Source of the DNA: Curtobacterium ammoniigenes NBRC 101786
GTDB taxonomy: Bacteria; Actinomycetota; Actinomycetes; Actinomycetales; Microbacteriaceae
Assembly: GCF_001571045.1 (NCBI RefSeq)
Contig: NZ_BCSV01000002.1
Location: 248,001 to 312,000 of the forward strand
Length of the DNA stretch: 64,000 nt
Direction: 5' to 3'
Part shown: positions 63,145 to 64,000 of the stretch, piece after piece
Layout: each line of letters opens with the position of its first letter
How positions within the stretch are numbered: position 1 is the first letter of the stretch
Notes under the pieces: model-generated
What the model was told of the DNA's origin: nothing
The model's database searches: none
The model's input: only the letters and a program-made list of their open reading frames with translations
Position numbers and translations under genes: made by a program

Positions 63145-64000
63145 ATGAACTTCATCGGAACGATTCTCTGGCCGCTCAAATGGGTGGTCGCAGCGATCCT
63201 CGTCGGATTCCACTGGCTACTCCAGACGCTCGGTATGGATCCGGCGTCCGGCCTCACCTGGGTGCTCTCGATCATCGGCCTCACGCTCGTCGTCCGCGCC
63301 GCGCTGATCCCGATCTTCGTCCGTCAGATCAAGAGCCAGCGCAAGATGCTCGAGGTCGCGCCGCAGCTCAAGAAGATCCAGGACAAGTACAAGGGGAAGA
63401 ACGATCAGTTCTCGCGTGAGGCGATGTCGCGCGAAACGATGGCGCTCTACAAGGAGACCGGAACGAACCCGCTGAGTTCGTGCCTCCCGCTCCTGATCCA
63501 GATGCCGATCTTCTTCAGCCTCTACGACACGCTGCACACCGCTCAGATCAACAAGACCGGGATCGGTCTGCTGTCGAACAGCCTCGCGCATTCGTTCGGC
63601 GTTGCGAGCCTGTGGGGCGCCCCGCTGCATGAGACGTTCACGAACGCGACGAACTGGCAGGTGCGCGTATTCGCCGGCGCCATGATCGTCGTGATGACCG
63701 CGTCGCAGTTCATCACGCAGTTGCAGATCACCGCGCGGAACATGTCGCCGGAGACCAAAGCGAGCCCGATGTACCGCCAGCAGCGGATCATGCTCTACAT
63801 CCTGCCGCTGGTCTTCATCTTCTCGGGCCTCAGCTTCCCCCTCGGCGTCATGTTCTACTGGCTCGCGTCGAACGTCTGGACCATGGGACAGCAGTACGTC
63901 GTCATCAGAAACATGCCCACCCCAGGGTCCGAGGCGGCGCTCGCCAGGGAGGCGCGGCTTGCCAAGAAGGCCCAGCGGCGTGGGATCGACGGGGGGAGCT
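63145..64000 (+). CDS. yidC: Membrane protein insertase YidC (5' part)
   Basis: The first 285 residues of YidC are in the window; the rest runs off the right edge. LTWVLSIIGLTLVVRAALIPIFVRQIKSQRKMLEVAPQLKKIQDKY holds the conserved cavity Arg and the cytoplasmic coiled region; TGTNPLSSCLPLLIQMPIFFSLY follows, with further helices near 200 (WQVRVFAGAMIVVMTASQFITQL) and 235. ATG 63145 is 9 bp after yidD. Inserts membrane proteins with or without SecYEG. Confidence 0.96.
   Translation, partial: MNFIGTILWPLKWVVAAILVGFHWLLQTLGMDPASGLTWVLSIIGLTLVVRAALIPIFVRQIKSQRKMLEVAPQLKKIQDKYKGKNDQFSREAMSRETMALYKETGTNPLSSCLPLLIQMPIFFSLYDTLHTAQINKTGIGLLSNSLAHSFGVASLWGAPLHETFTNATNWQVRVFAGAMIVVMTASQFITQLQITARNMSPETKASPMYRQQRIMLYILPLVFIFSGLSFPLGVMFYWLASNVWTMGQQYVVIRNMPTPGSEAALAREARLAKKAQRRGIDGGS

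Overview
The window is about 64 kb of GC-rich DNA from an actinobacterium, most likely family Microbacteriaceae (order Micrococcales). This rests on the strongly GC-biased third codon positions, the frequent GTG/TTG starts and 4-bp stop/start overlaps. It also rests on the actinobacterial replication-origin gene order: fhaA-fhaB-pstP-rodA-pbpA-pknA-pknB-trpG-crgA, then ppiase, gyrA-gyrB, DUF721, recF, gnd, dnaN, dnaA, rpmH, rnpA, yidD and yidC. Genus cannot be decided from the sequence alone. No prophage, insertion sequence or CRISPR array was seen.

Layout. 1-37.4 kb is a mixed metabolic and stress region. It starts with an M13 metallopeptidase and a frameshifted hydrolase fragment at the left edge. 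Next come a LacI regulator divergent from a sugar-type MFS gene with a clean operator between them, the mismatch-repair endonuclease nucS, a HAD phosphatase and a second MFS transporter. Then follow small enzymes and membrane proteins, a TetR regulator divergent from an Old Yellow Enzyme, a class A penicillin-binding protein, a two-domain glycosyltransferase (teichoic-acid type) with DedA, an orphan response regulator and an NlpC/P60 cell-wall hydrolase. The stretch 20.8-26.0 kb looks like a flavin-based transmembrane electron-transfer and iron locus: a ferric-reductase-like flavocytochrome, an FMN-binding lipid-side protein, two ApbE flavin transferases and a VIT-type iron/manganese transporter. 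From 26.0-28.5 kb lie an hsp20 gene with both an HrcA (CIRCE) and an HspR (HAIR) site, and a divergent pair of a retropepsin-like protease and a RimK ligase fused to a TrkA-C domain. Then come an MMPL exporter, a MerR/epimerase operon with a textbook MerR promoter, an amidohydrolase, SDR genes, and a NarL-type two-component system divergent from a small SHOCT membrane protein.

37.5-47.9 kb is the division/cell-wall signalling operon (tRNA-Leu, fhaA to pknB, then trpG and crgA). 48.1-56.7 kb holds rhomboid, cyclophilin, a 90-bp tandem repeat, tRNA-Ala and tRNA-Ile, and gyrase. 56.2-64 kb is the origin: recF, gnd, dnaN and dnaA on the minus strand, with DnaA-box clusters on both sides of dnaA, and rpmH-rnpA-yidD-yidC on the plus strand running off the right end.

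The most interesting candidates are the flavin/iron locus with two ApbE genes, the RimK-TrkA-C fusion beside a RimB-like protease, the doubly controlled hsp20 promoter, the predicted leaderless MerR promoter, an extra DnaA-box cluster 12 kb from dnaA, and the 90-bp repeat beside the tRNA genes.
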